Shown one piece after another: positions 41,598 through 50,204 of a DNA stretch of 64,000 bases; position 1 is the first letter of the stretch, and each line of letters begins with the position of its first letter. The notes beneath the pieces are model-generated. The model had not been told where the DNA came from. It saw only the letters and a program-made list of their open reading frames with translations, and made no database searches. A program made the position numbers and the translations under genes. The DNA is from Oscillospiraceae bacterium. GTDB taxonomy: Bacteria > Bacillota > Clostridia > Oscillospirales > Oscillospiraceae. The stretch lies in assembly GCA_015067495.1 (NCBI GenBank), contig SVMI01000001.1, positions 186,001 to 250,000 of the forward strand, read 5' to 3'.

Positions 41598-42377
41598 TCA
41601 GGTTGCATCCATCAGCAGCGCAACGACCGTAATGAAACGGCTGGGATCTTTGTGCTGGGGCGGACCCTCCAGATAAATGTTGCGAAAGACACCGCTGTGC
41701 CTGATGCCCTGCTCCCGGGCATAGGCAAGCAGCTTTTCACGGCACGAAAACAGCCCTTCATAGCTGCCGTAGTGATATTGGATCAACGCATTTACCTGCG
41801 GCAGCACCGTGACCTGCTCGCCGACACTTCCCTCCGGAATGTCAGCGTAATAGGTGACCAATTCCGGATCCTGCACAGAAACTTCTGTGAAGTAAGTCCG
41901 CTTACCGGCATTCATTCCGTAGCGGTTGACTGCGGCATAGGCAACATCACGCAGTCGGGTAGTACGTTCTTCGATAGAGTAGGAACGTATGGTTTGATAA
42001 TAGGCGGTATGGGGCGGAAGCTGCGTGATGTGGATCTTGCTTTTTTCGCCTTGCTGCATTCTTTCCCACAAAAACGCAATGTTTTTATCCAGTTCCTCGC
42101 GCAGCGCTTCCATGCGCCGCAAAATGGGCAGCATGTCTGTGGTATCGTTGAGATAGTTTTTGATCTCTTCAAGGGACAAGCCAATATTCTGAAGACTTCG
42201 GATGGTGCGGATGCGCACAAAGGTATCCATAGAATAATAGCGGTAGCCGGAGTTGAACTCGCCCCGGCTGTCCGCCCGGATCAAACCATGGTCTTCGTAG
42301 TTGATGATGATCCGACGGGTGATGCCGATCATTTTTGCGATTTGACCGATGGTCAGAAGTTTTTGTTGACTGTTCAT
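41598..42377 (-). CDS. MerR-family regulator with C-terminal effector domain
   Basis: A 259-residue regulator. The N-terminal MerR winged helix has LTIGQIAKMIGITRRIIINYEDHGLI, GYRYYS and the dimerisation helix with LQNIGLSLEEIKNYL. The C-terminal half (about 110-259) resembles GyrI-like/BmrR-type ligand-binding domains that sense small molecules. It is divergent from a lipoprotein gene whose promoter has the 19-bp spacer and central dyad that MerR proteins act on, so that gene is the likely target. The ATG at 42377 has GGAGAAAAATATT upstream. Confidence 0.92.
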   Translation of the reverse strand: MNSQQKLLTIGQIAKMIGITRRIIINYEDHGLIRADSRGEFNSGYRYYSMDTFVRIRTIRSLQNIGLSLEEIKNYLNDTTDMLPILRRMEALREELDKNIAFLWERMQQGEKSKIHITQLPPHTAYYQTIRSYSIEERTTRLRDVAYAAVNRYGMNAGKRTYFTEVSVQDPELVTYYADIPEGSVGEQVTVLPQVNALIQYHYGSYEGLFSCREKLLAYAREQGIRHSGVFRNIYLEGPPQHKDPSRFITVVALLMDAT

Positions 42378-42398
42378 AATATTTTTCTCCCAAAAAGC

Positions 42399-42429
42399 TT
42401 GCAATGAACATCGATGTTCATTGTATAGT
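42399..42429 (+). promoter_or_regulatory. MerR-type promoter of the lipoprotein gene
   Basis: -35 TTGCAA (42399-42404) and -10 TATAGT (42424-42429) are 19 bp apart, the overlong spacing of MerR-activated promoters. A perfect 22-bp palindrome (42402-42423, centre ACATCGATGT) fills the spacer. Confidence 0.85.
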
Positions 42430-42430
42430 T

Positions 42431-42459
42431 ATGATAGACCAAAAATTCCCATTGGTCAA
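42431..42459 (-). promoter_or_regulatory. Promoter of the merR-type gene
   Basis: Minus strand: -35 TTGACC (42454-42459), 17 bp, -10 TATCAT (42431-42436). GACCAA/TTGGTC (42437-42457) forms an inverted repeat within it. Both promoters together span 61 bp. Confidence 0.7.
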
Positions 42460-42489
42460 TCGCCTAAAAGAAATAAAAGGAGAAAAATC

Positions 42490-43185
42490 ATGAAAAAAGT
42501 AATTGCGATCCTGCTGGCTCTGGTCATGCTGCTGAGCCTGGCTGCCTGCGGCAAGGATAACGATCCCACGATCCCCAACAACAATCCCACCGGAACACCT
42601 TCCGCCAGTGATCCCACCGGTAACAATGATCCCACCGATCCCACCGGCGGCAATGATCCCACTGATCCCACCAACGGCACCGATGATCCCGCTGATAACA
42701 CCTACATGTCTGCCCTTGAGTTGTTCGGCAAGGTGAGCTATCAGAGTGCTACCACCGAGGATCTGATCAAGATGGCACCCAATGCATACTGGGCTTTCTA
42801 TGAAAGCATCTATGGTATGTCCAAGGAATCCTTTGCCAACGATGCAATCATCTGGGTAAACGAAAAGTTGAACTACTACAAGGATACCTACGGCGCAGAC
42901 CTCACCGTCACCATTCAGGTGGATAGCGAGACTGCGGTTTCCGCTGACGAGCTGGCACTGGTGAAGGCCAATATGCAGGAAATCAAGGGTATTGATCCCG
43001 CTACCATTTCCGCAGCTTACCTGCTGGGTGTCAATTACGTCCTGAATGGTAACACCGAATACGAGGAGTACCAGGAATTCCATGTCATTCAGATCGATGG
43101 CAGCTGGTATGTCGGCGGTTGGTGGGCAGAGACAGATTATTGCTATTCCTGGTTCGCGGTTGAAAAACTGGCAGAAGCCGGCTGA
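42490..43185 (+). CDS. Lipoprotein with NDPTDPTGG repeat linker
   Basis: A 231-residue lipoprotein: signal with lipobox SLAAC (Cys20), a low-complexity linker of Asn-Asp-Pro-Thr-Asp-Pro units (about 22-70), and a globular domain (about 75-231) with no recognised family, containing FHVIQIDGSWYVGGWWAETDYCYSWF. It is probably exposed on the outer face of the membrane. It is driven by a MerR-type promoter next to a divergent MerR gene, so it is likely induced by a small-molecule signal. AAAAGGAGAAAAATC precedes the ATG. Confidence 0.8.
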   Translation: MKKVIAILLALVMLLSLAACGKDNDPTIPNNNPTGTPSASDPTGNNDPTDPTGGNDPTDPTNGTDDPADNTYMSALELFGKVSYQSATTEDLIKMAPNAYWAFYESIYGMSKESFANDAIIWVNEKLNYYKDTYGADLTVTIQVDSETAVSADELALVKANMQEIKGIDPATISAAYLLGVNYVLNGNTEYEEYQEFHVIQIDGSWYVGGWWAETDYCYSWFAVEKLAEAG

Positions 43186-43193
43186 TACATAAT

Positions 43194-43222
43194 AAAAAAG
43201 GAGGCGAAAGCCTCCTTTTTTT
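43194..43222. terminator. Bidirectional terminator between the lipoprotein gene and lysA
   Basis: 12-bp stem AAAAAAGGAGGC / GCCTCCTTTTTT, loop GAAA. It overlaps the lysA stop codon. Confidence 0.85.
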
Positions 43223-44513
43223 ATTCGCAATTCATAAGGTCGTCCAGTGTTTCCCGGCGGACGGCGACGTAGACGTCGTCCTTATTGACCATCACCACCG
43301 GGGGGCGGGGGATGCGGTTATAATTGGACGCCATGGAGTAGTTGTAAGCACCGGTGGTCAGCACCGCCAGCAGATCGCCCCGGCGCATCTTCGGCAGCAT
43401 CACGTCCTCTTGGATCAGGTCGCCGCTTTCGCAGCAGCGTCCTGCCACGGTGCAGAGGAAATCAGCTTCGTCGTTCATGCGGCTGGCAGGCAGGATGGTG
43501 TACTCCGCCTGATAGAGAGCATAGCGGGGATTGTCGCTCATGCCGCCGTCCACGGCAACGAAATTCTTGAAGCCGGGGATCTCCTTGATGGAAACCACGT
43601 CGTAGAGGGTGATACCTGCGTCAGCTACAATACTTCTGCCCGGCTCCATCAGGATCACGGGCTTTTCCATGCCCAGCGCGGCACATTGCTCGCCCAGCAG
43701 CCTGCCGATGGCTGCGATGTTTGCGGCATAATCAATAGAGCCGTCCGCTGCGGTGTAGGGAACAGCCATGCCGCCGCCCAGATTGAGGATGTCAGCGTGG
43801 ATGCCGTGTTTGCGTTCCATTTCTGCCATAAACTTCAGCATGATGATCGCCGCGTCGCAGAAGGGGACATGGTCGAAAATCTGAGAGCCGATGTGGCAAT
43901 GGTAGCCGCAAAGGGCGACGTTTTTCTTGCCTGCGGCACGGAGGATCAGTTCCTCTGCCTGCCCCGTTTCGATGGCGACACCAAACTTGCAGTCCACTCT
44001 GCCGGTGCTGATCTTTTCGTGGGTGTGGGGATCGATACCCGGGGAGAGTCGCAGCAGCAGCTTTTGACAGATGCCCTTTTCCCCGGCGATGGCATCGATG
44101 GCATCCAGCTCGTCGGCATTGTCGCAGACGAACCAGCCGATGCCGTGTTCGATCGCAAAACGGATGTCGAAATCGGTCTTGCTGTTGCCGTGGAAGAAGG
44201 CATTTTCCATGGGATAGCCAGCCTTGACGGCAGTGTACAGCTCACCGGGAGATACCACGTCGATGCCCATGCCTTCCTCTTTCATGATCTCGTAAAGACG
44301 CTTGATGCTCAGTGCTTTACTGGCATACAGAGGGCGCGAGCCGGCGGGAAGATAACGCGCCATCGCATCCATATAGGTGCGGCAGCGGGTGCGGATCCGA
44401 TCCTCATCGATGAGCATCGCAGGTGTGCCGAACTGCTTCGCCAGTGCCACGGTGTCATGACCGGCGAAGAGCAGGTGACCTTCCTCATTGATTGACAGAT
44501 TTTTGTATAACAT
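43221..44513 (-). CDS. lysA: Diaminopimelate decarboxylase
   Basis: LysA is a PLP enzyme converting meso-diaminopimelate to L-lysine. The 430-residue protein has the PLP lysine in YASKALS, the conserved HCHIGSQI, the glycine-rich phosphate loop LNLGGGMAVPY, EPGRSIV and the active-site cysteine region GRCCESGD. The ATG at 44513 is chosen because AAAGGAAAGAGAT precedes it. It is the last gene of the lysine-riboswitch operon dapA-ddh-lysA, 11 bp after ddh. Confidence 0.97.
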   Translation of the reverse strand: MLYKNLSINEEGHLLFAGHDTVALAKQFGTPAMLIDEDRIRTRCRTYMDAMARYLPAGSRPLYASKALSIKRLYEIMKEEGMGIDVVSPGELYTAVKAGYPMENAFFHGNSKTDFDIRFAIEHGIGWFVCDNADELDAIDAIAGEKGICQKLLLRLSPGIDPHTHEKISTGRVDCKFGVAIETGQAEELILRAAGKKNVALCGYHCHIGSQIFDHVPFCDAAIIMLKFMAEMERKHGIHADILNLGGGMAVPYTAADGSIDYAANIAAIGRLLGEQCAALGMEKPVILMEPGRSIVADAGITLYDVVSIKEIPGFKNFVAVDGGMSDNPRYALYQAEYTILPASRMNDEADFLCTVAGRCCESGDLIQEDVMLPKMRRGDLLAVLTTGAYNYSMASNYNRIPRPPVVMVNKDDVYVAVRRETLDDLMNCE

Positions 44514-44524
44514 ATCTCTTTCCT

Positions 44525-45508
44525 TCAAAGCAGATGTGCAAGCTGTTCCTCCCGGCTCATGGGGGAAAGGTCAGCGGGCGCGACATCGAAAATGGTGTAG
44601 CAGCCGGTATTTCCCCGGGCTTTCATTTTCATGGCGGCGCGGGCGCAGGCGACCAGCACGCTGGCGGTAAACTGGGGATTGGAGTCAAGGGTCAGCTTGT
44701 ACTCGATGGTCTGGTGGCTTTCGCCGTTCCAGCCGGTGATGCCGCTGCGGATGACGCTGCCGCCATGGGGCAGACCCGCATGATCCCGCTGCATCTCCTC
44801 GGCGGTGATAAATTCCACAGTGGTGTCGTAATCGGCAAAATAATTGGGCATGGTTTTGATCGCTGCTTCGATCGCCGCCTTGTCAGCACCCTCCTCGGCT
44901 ACCACATAGCAGTAGCGGGTGTGCTTTTCCCGGGTGGTCAGATCCGGGCTTTCGCCCCTGCGAACGCGATCCAGTGCCTCCGGCACGGGGATGGTATACT
45001 GACGGCAATCCGCAACGCCGGGGATGCGGCGCACCGCGTCGGAGTGACCCTGACTGACACCCTTGCCCCAGAAGGTGTAGTCCTTACCTTGGGGCAAAAT
45101 GGCAGAGGCGTACAGGCGGTTGACGGAGAACAGACCCGGATCCCAGCCGAGGCTGATGAAAGCGATGTGACCGCTTTCCTTCGCCGCCGCGTCCACGTTG
45201 GTAAAGTGTGCCGGGATGTTGGCGTGGGTATCGAAGCTGTCGATGACGTTGAATTGGCTTGCAAATGCCGGGGTCATTTCCGGCAGATCCTTGGCACTGC
45301 CGCCGCAGAGGATCATCACGTCGATCTGCTCTTTCCATTCCATTGCCTTTTCCAGCGGCAAAACCGACACGCCCGGTGTTTGGATCTGCACACCGGCAGG
45401 GTCACGGCGGGTAAAGACCGCCGCGAGGGTCATATCGGGATTCTGACGGATGGCGCATTCCACACCCTTTGCAAGGTTGCCGTAGCCAACGATACCGATT
45501 TTGATCAT
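44525..45508 (-). CDS. ddh: meso-Diaminopimelate dehydrogenase
   Basis: Ddh makes meso-DAP in one NADPH-dependent step from tetrahydrodipicolinate and ammonia, bypassing the acylated pathways. The 327-residue protein has the Rossmann start IGIVGYGNLAKGVECAI and the family's DSFDTHANIP, SLGWDPGLFSVNRLYA, FWGKGVSQGHSDAVRRI and GWNGESH segments. Positioned between dapA and lysA it gives a four-step route from aspartate semialdehyde to lysine, with dapB elsewhere. AAAGGAAGTGGATCATAA precedes the ATG. Confidence 0.96.
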   Translation of the reverse strand: MIKIGIVGYGNLAKGVECAIRQNPDMTLAAVFTRRDPAGVQIQTPGVSVLPLEKAMEWKEQIDVMILCGGSAKDLPEMTPAFASQFNVIDSFDTHANIPAHFTNVDAAAKESGHIAFISLGWDPGLFSVNRLYASAILPQGKDYTFWGKGVSQGHSDAVRRIPGVADCRQYTIPVPEALDRVRRGESPDLTTREKHTRYCYVVAEEGADKAAIEAAIKTMPNYFADYDTTVEFITAEEMQRDHAGLPHGGSVIRSGITGWNGESHQTIEYKLTLDSNPQFTASVLVACARAAMKMKARGNTGCYTIFDVAPADLSPMSREEQLAHLL

Positions 45509-45532
45509 TTATGATCCACTTCCTTTGATAAA

Positions 45533-46423
45533 TTAAACATTCAGTCCCACTTCACGCATGCAGGCAAGGAGTGTTTCCCGCTTGCCGGCGCTCATGGGCA
45601 CGAGGGGAAGACGCAGGTAATCCTCACAGAAGCCAAGTGCCGCCATCGCCGCCTTCACGGGGATGGGGTTGACCTCGCTGAAGAGGGCGTTGGTCAGGGC
45701 GAGATACTGCTTCTGCAGTGCCATCGCGCCCTTGACATCGCCGTCGAAGAACTTCTTGCAGATGGCGACCGTTTCCTTCGGCACCACGTTGGACAGCACC
45801 GAGATCACGCCCATGCCGCCGCATGCCATGATGGGAACGATCTGATCGTCGTTGCCGGAGTAGATGTCCAGCTTGTCGCCCACCAGCGCGGCGGTTTCCA
45901 CGATCTTGGAGATGTTGCCGTTGGCTTCCTTGATGGCGTAGATGTTGGGATGGTCAGCAAGCTTTGCATAGGTCTCCGGCTCGATGCTCACGCCCGTGCG
46001 GGAGGGAACGTTGTAGAGAATGATAGGAATGTCACAGGCGTCGGCGATCGCCGTGAACATGGCAACAAGACCGGCTTGGGTGGTCTTATTATAATAGGGT
46101 GTAACCAAAAGCGCGCCGTTGTAGCCAAGCTCCGCCGCGAATTTGGTCAGCTCGATTGCATAGGCGGTGTCGTTGGAGCCGGTGCCGGCGATCATGGGAA
46201 CGCGACCGGCGGCGATCTCGAGGGAATACCTCAAAACCTCCCGATGCTCGCTGTCTGTCAGCGTAGAACCTTCGCCGGTGGTGCCGCAGATGACCAGCGC
46301 GTCGATGCCTGCATCGATCTGCCAGTTGATCAGCTTGCCCAGAGCTTCGTAGTCAACACCTTTATCGTTCAAAGGGGTAATGAGCGCGGTGGCTACACCC
46401 TTAAAAATGCTGTTTTTCTTCAT
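45533..46423 (-). CDS. dapA: 4-Hydroxy-tetrahydrodipicolinate synthase
   Basis: DapA condenses pyruvate with aspartate semialdehyde, the first step of DAP/lysine synthesis. The 296-residue TIM-barrel protein has CGTTGEGSTL, the tyrosine motif YYNKTTQAG and YNVPSRTG, and the Schiff-base lysine in YAIKEANG. AAAGGAGACCACGTT precedes the ATG at 46423. It is first of the operon behind a lysine riboswitch and terminator, so expression falls when lysine is plentiful. Confidence 0.97.
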   Translation of the reverse strand: MKKNSIFKGVATALITPLNDKGVDYEALGKLINWQIDAGIDALVICGTTGEGSTLTDSEHREVLRYSLEIAAGRVPMIAGTGSNDTAYAIELTKFAAELGYNGALLVTPYYNKTTQAGLVAMFTAIADACDIPIILYNVPSRTGVSIEPETYAKLADHPNIYAIKEANGNISKIVETAALVGDKLDIYSGNDDQIVPIMACGGMGVISVLSNVVPKETVAICKKFFDGDVKGAMALQKQYLALTNALFSEVNPIPVKAAMAALGFCEDYLRLPLVPMSAGKRETLLACMREVGLNV

Positions 46424-46443
46424 AACGTGGTCTCCTTTACAGA

Positions 46444-46472
46444 TAAAAAAAGTAACCGATGCAAGCATCGGC
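46444..46472 (-). terminator. Riboswitch-controlled terminator before dapA
   Basis: Minus strand: stem CCGATG / CATCGG (46456-46461, 46466-46471) followed by GTTACTTTTTTTATC. It lies between the lysine aptamer and the dapA ribosome site. Confidence 0.8.
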
Positions 46473-46512
46473 CATCGAAGCACAGCAAGCCCATAGCCTG
46501 CCCTGCTGAAAA

Positions 46513-46674
46513 ACGATAGCACTCCGCTGACGCGACAGTCAGACCGGTATTCCCGGGTCTGCCCAGAAGGATCTTTCGCCTCGATCTTCTTCGGCGACGA
46601 TCCCTTTTCCGACAGCCACAGTTTTGCGAGAACCTCACGGCGGCGGTACTGATGATGCGACGCACCTCTATCCA
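46513..46674 (-). promoter_or_regulatory. Lysine riboswitch (L-box) aptamer
   Basis: The minus-strand sequence has L-box hallmarks in order: GGATAGAGGTGCG with a later AGTA, AAAGGGATCGTCGCCGAAG, AGGCGAAAGATCCTTCTGGG, GTCTGACTGTCGCGTCAGCG, and closure by GTGCTATCG pairing with the 5' GGATAG. A terminator and the dapA-ddh-lysA operon follow. Lysine binding is expected to promote termination. Confidence 0.93.
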
Positions 46675-46692
46675 GATTGTTTTGTTACCTGA

Positions 46693-46721
46693 AGTCTACC
46701 ACATGCGGCTGCACATGTCAA
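46693..46721 (-). promoter_or_regulatory. Promoter of the riboswitch-dapA-ddh-lysA operon
   Basis: Minus strand: -35 TTGACA (46716-46721), 17 bp, -10 TAGACT (46693-46698), about 20 bp before the aptamer. Confidence 0.85.
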
Positions 46722-46729
46722 CAAAAACA

Positions 46730-46758
46730 TTGCAATTTCAAAGCGGTTCTGCTATGAT
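46730..46758 (+). promoter_or_regulatory. Promoter of the thioesterase/peptidase-fusion operon
   Basis: -35 TTGCAA (46730-46735), 17 bp, -10 TATGAT (46753-46758). Divergent from and back to back with the dapA promoter. Confidence 0.75.
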
Positions 46759-46792
46759 TACCCCAGATATGCACCACAGAAAGGAACTTCTT

Positions 46793-47266
46793 ATGAGACC
46801 TGTGAAAAAAGTGGAGGATTCCCGCACCCAGCAGCAGTATCTGATCTGTCCTGCCCATATCAACCACTACGGGCGGCTTTTCGGCGGTCAGCTTTTGAAG
46901 TGGATCGATGAGCTGGCGGGCATCGTTGCCATCCGCCATTGCGGCGCGACAGTCACCACCGCTGCCATCGACAATCTGCAGTTTCAGGCACCTGCCTACT
47001 CCGGCGATATGATCGTGCTGGAGGGCTGGGTGACCTATGTGGGACGCAGCTCCATGGAGGTGCGGGTGGATACCTATCGGGAGCTGCTCAGCGGTAAACG
47101 GGAGCTGATCAACCGGGCTTATATCGACATGGTCTGCATCGACTGTAAGGGAAAGCCCATGGAAGTGCCGGAGCTGCTGATCGAAACGGAGGAGCAGCGT
47201 CGTGAAAACGAAGCCGCCCAAAAACGCAAGCAGCTGCGCAAGCAGCGTCGCCAAGAGGGATTTTAA
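46793..47266 (+). CDS. Acyl-CoA thioester hydrolase (hot-dog fold)
   Basis: A 157-residue YciA/BFIT-like thioesterase. It has the hot-dog helix GQLLKWIDELAGIVAIRHCG with its catalytic acidic residue and the TAAIDNLQFQAPAYSGDMI strand, plus a basic C-terminal tail (RKQLRKQRRQEGF). It hydrolyses acyl-CoA in the cytoplasm; chain-length preference is unknown. GAAAGGAACTTCTT precedes the ATG. The peptidase/AAC(3)-like fusion gene starts 8 bp after its stop. Confidence 0.9.
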   Translation: MRPVKKVEDSRTQQQYLICPAHINHYGRLFGGQLLKWIDELAGIVAIRHCGATVTTAAIDNLQFQAPAYSGDMIVLEGWVTYVGRSSMEVRVDTYRELLSGKRELINRAYIDMVCIDCKGKPMEVPELLIETEEQRRENEAAQKRKQLRKQRRQEGF

Positions 47267-47274
47267 GGAGCAGA

Positions 47275-50013
47275 ATGATGGAAAAATTATTATCCTTTGT
47301 ACGTGAAAATCTGGACACGGAATTTCTGAACGAGCATGTGCTGAAGCTGTTCCGCATCGCCCGAAAGCAGACCTTCCCCGCTTACCATCAAGAGGCACAG
47401 TATGCCTGCGACCTCCTGAAGCAGGAGGGCTTTGAAGCGGAAATGCTCCACTTCCCGGCAGACGGAAAGACTGCTTATCAGGATAAGTGCATGCCCCTTG
47501 GCTGGGATGTTTCCCACATGAAGCTGACGCTCCTGACCCCCGTCGCCGGTATCGACGATCCCCTGATCTCGGATTTTGAAAGAGAGCCGCTGATGGCGGT
47601 CAAAGGCTCTGTTTCCACACCCCCCGGCGGCATCAAGGCGCAGCTGGTCACTGAAGCGCAGATGCGCGCGGGCTTTGATGTACGGGGCTGCTTTGTGCTT
47701 TTGAATCCCATGACCCGTCCGCTGGGCGCGGTCATGAAGATGATGGCAGACTTGGGTGCCATCGGCTGGGTGTCGGATTTTCTCGAGAATCCCGACGGCA
47801 CGCCGGACTCCGTTGCATGGATCAACGCCGGCACGGAAACGAATACGTGGCACGTGATCGCCGAGGATCGGGATTTCATCGGCTATCAGATCACGCCCCG
47901 CACCGGCCGCAGACTGCGCCTTGCCTGTGAAAACGGCGCGGTGTTCGTCCGGGCGGAATCCGACGGTCATCGCTATGAATCCACCCTTCCTGCGGTCACC
48001 GCCGCCATTGAGGGCGAGGACAAGCGGGAGATCTGGCTGCTTGCCCATCTTTACGAGCCGCTGGTGGACGACAATTCCAACGGCGTCATCGCCTGTGTGG
48101 GCGTGCTGAAGTGCCTGCGGGAGCTTGCAAAGCAGAAAAAACTCAAATACTCCGTCCGTGTCATTTTCGGTGCGGAAATGTACGGCTTTGCCGCGGTCGC
48201 CGAGCATTTCGGCGGCAAGCTGGAGGACAAGACCATCGGCGCAATCAACATGGACGGCATCCATGGCGCAAAGCATCTTCCCATGAGCCTTGAGATGTAT
48301 GAAGCGCCGGACTATTACAGCCACCGCAAGCCTTACGGCTATCCGGGCAATGTGATCTTACATGCGGTCACCGACGCGGCAAATACCATGTTCGGCTGGA
48401 TGAATCTGGAAAACAAGTCCCACCGCTTCCTCGGTGACGACTGCTTCCTTGGGGATGCCACGGTGGGTCTGCCCACGATCTGGCCCAGCTACCCCCACAG
48501 CGCAGCCCGCGTCCATCACAATTCCTGTCAGGACGAGAGCGCGTGGGACCCGGAGCGATTTGCTGCCCATGCCATGATCAGCACCGCTTGGGTCTGCGCC
48601 ATGGCAACGTTAACTGCAGAGGAGATCAAGGCACTGCTGCCCGGCGCGGTGGCACACGCGAAGCGCATCTTGGAGGATGCGGCAAAGGTAAGTGTTCGCT
48701 GCCCGGAGGATGCCGCGGCAAAGATGGAATACCTGCTCCTGCGGGAGCAGAACCGCATCCGGGGCTTGCACTTGTGGAGCGATGACAGTGCCATCGACGA
48801 AGCCGCCGACAGCCTGACTGTCCCGGCACTGCCCGGCGTATTACCTGCGGCAAAGGAAAAGATTTTGCCGGATTATGTAAACCAACCCCTGAACAGCTGG
48901 TACGATTACAGCGAGAATTTCATTTTCACCCGTCTGACGGTGGGTATGCCCCACGATCAGGTGAAGATCCCCTACAAGTCCCGCTTCTCCATGCCCGGCT
49001 CAATCATTTATCGCACCCTTGCGGATATCGCCAGCCGCATGGACGGCAAAAAGGACTTCAAGACCCTCCTCCGGGAAGCGGAGTGGGACATCGGTCAGAT
49101 CCATGACGAAGCGACCATCCGTTCCTACCTGCACACCTGCCTGAAGCTGGCGGATGCGGGCTATCTTTCCGTTACGGAAAAGGACGAACTGACCGCTGAC
49201 AAGCTCGCCGCGGCACTTCGTGCCGTGGGTGTCCGGGAGGGAGAGACCCTGCTGGTGCATGCAGGTCTGACCAACCTCGGTCATCTGTCCGCGGATACCG
49301 CCATCGAGGCATTGCGGCAGGCGGTGGGCGAGGATGGTACGTTCCTCGTGCCGATTTTTGCCCGTCCCTATATCGGCTTTGAGGGCGTTGTGAATACGGC
49401 GATGAACTTCCGTCCCTATGACACCCGCCCGGACGGCGCGCTTCGTGATGCCACCATCAACACCGGCGCACTCTCCCGGGCAATGGCGGCAAGAGCCGAT
49501 GCCAGCCGCACGGGACATCCCACCCATGAATGGGCGGCGTTGGGTAAAAACGCGGCAGAGCTGACTGCCGGGCAGGCGTTTTTGGACGCGCCCACCGGCG
49601 CGACCTCGCCCCTGATGAAGGCACTGGAACAGCACGGCTCGGTGGTGTTCCTCGGCTGCGGTCTCAATTCCAACACCTTCCTGCATCTTTTGGAGACGCT
49701 GAACGACGTGCCTTACCTGAATCCGGCGATCTTCAAGTACATCGACAAAACAGGAGAACCCCGCACGGCGATCATTGAAAAGCACCTGCCCGGTCACCGC
49801 AATTTCTACGATAACCTTGGCAACAACGACTTCTACGGGGAAGCTGTCGCCCGGGGCTTGAAGATCCACTGCGCACCCCTTGGCAACGGAAAGATCTACC
49901 GCATTTCGCTGGAGGAGCTGTACGAGGTGGGACAAGCCATGTTCCGGGACGATCCTCTCGCCACCCTCTGCAAAGACCCCACCTGCCGCTTCTGCAGCCG
50001 ATATCGCAAATAA
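47275..50013 (+). CDS. Fusion of an M28-like aminopeptidase and an AAC(3)-family N-acetyltransferase
   Basis: A single 912-residue frame. Residues about 1-450 resemble DUF4910/M28-type zinc aminopeptidases: LLAHLYEPLVDDNSNG (His258, Asp265/266), GAEMYG (Glu301), NMDG (Asp327) and VHHNS (His414/415). Residues about 565-640 look like a small winged-helix domain. Residues about 640-912 match the antibiotic_NAT/AAC(3) family: LRAVGVREGETLLVHAGLTN, VGEDGTFLVP, RTGHPTHEWAALGKNA, GCGLNSNTFLHLLE and HLPGHRNFY. The tail has CKDPTCRFC, a possible metal site. No signal peptide is seen. I know no standard protein with this fusion. TAAGGAGCAG precedes the start; the ATG at 47275 is followed directly by a second ATG. 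Confidence 0.85.
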   Translation: MMEKLLSFVRENLDTEFLNEHVLKLFRIARKQTFPAYHQEAQYACDLLKQEGFEAEMLHFPADGKTAYQDKCMPLGWDVSHMKLTLLTPVAGIDDPLISDFEREPLMAVKGSVSTPPGGIKAQLVTEAQMRAGFDVRGCFVLLNPMTRPLGAVMKMMADLGAIGWVSDFLENPDGTPDSVAWINAGTETNTWHVIAEDRDFIGYQITPRTGRRLRLACENGAVFVRAESDGHRYESTLPAVTAAIEGEDKREIWLLAHLYEPLVDDNSNGVIACVGVLKCLRELAKQKKLKYSVRVIFGAEMYGFAAVAEHFGGKLEDKTIGAINMDGIHGAKHLPMSLEMYEAPDYYSHRKPYGYPGNVILHAVTDAANTMFGWMNLENKSHRFLGDDCFLGDATVGLPTIWPSYPHSAARVHHNSCQDESAWDPERFAAHAMISTAWVCAMATLTAEEIKALLPGAVAHAKRILEDAAKVSVRCPEDAAAKMEYLLLREQNRIRGLHLWSDDSAIDEAADSLTVPALPGVLPAAKEKILPDYVNQPLNSWYDYSENFIFTRLTVGMPHDQVKIPYKSRFSMPGSIIYRTLADIASRMDGKKDFKTLLREAEWDIGQIHDEATIRSYLHTCLKLADAGYLSVTEKDELTADKLAAALRAVGVREGETLLVHAGLTNLGHLSADTAIEALRQAVGEDGTFLVPIFARPYIGFEGVVNTAMNFRPYDTRPDGALRDATINTGALSRAMAARADASRTGHPTHEWAALGKNAAELTAGQAFLDAPTGATSPLMKALEQHGSVVFLGCGLNSNTFLHLLETLNDVPYLNPAIFKYIDKTGEPRTAIIEKHLPGHRNFYDNLGNNDFYGEAVARGLKIHCAPLGNGKIYRISLEELYEVGQAMFRDDPLATLCKDPTCRFCSRYRK

Positions 50014-50035
50014 GAGAAAAAGTGTCAGAAAAGCA

Positions 50036-50131
50036 TGTCATTGCGAGGAGCGCAGCGACGTGGCAATCTCATGAATATTTTGGAATCTGAAGGGGATTGC
50101 CACACCGGTGTGCGCACTGGTTCGCAATGAC
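50036..50131. repeat. Family 1 repeat, copy k
   Basis: TGTCATTGCGAGGAGCGCAG left arm. The right arm ACCGGTGTGCGCACTGGTTC...GCAATGACGG is of the same type as the right arm of copy c. Confidence 0.85.
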
Positions 50132-50158
50132 GGAGCTTATTTGATAGATTGACAAAGC

Positions 50159-50198
50159 AAAGGGACGTGTTGCAAGTCTGCAACACGTCCCTTTTATA
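50159..50198. terminator. Bidirectional terminator between the fusion gene and typA
   Basis: 16-bp perfect stem AAAGGGACGTGTTGCA / TGCAACACGTCCCTTT with loop AGTC, AT-rich on both sides. Confidence 0.85.
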
Positions 50199-50204
50199 TT
50201 TATA

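Noticed and set aside
49191-50013. Acquired aminoglycoside-resistance gene
   Set aside because: The AAC(3)-like sequence is the C-terminal domain of a larger chromosomal fusion. Family membership alone does not show antibiotic modification.
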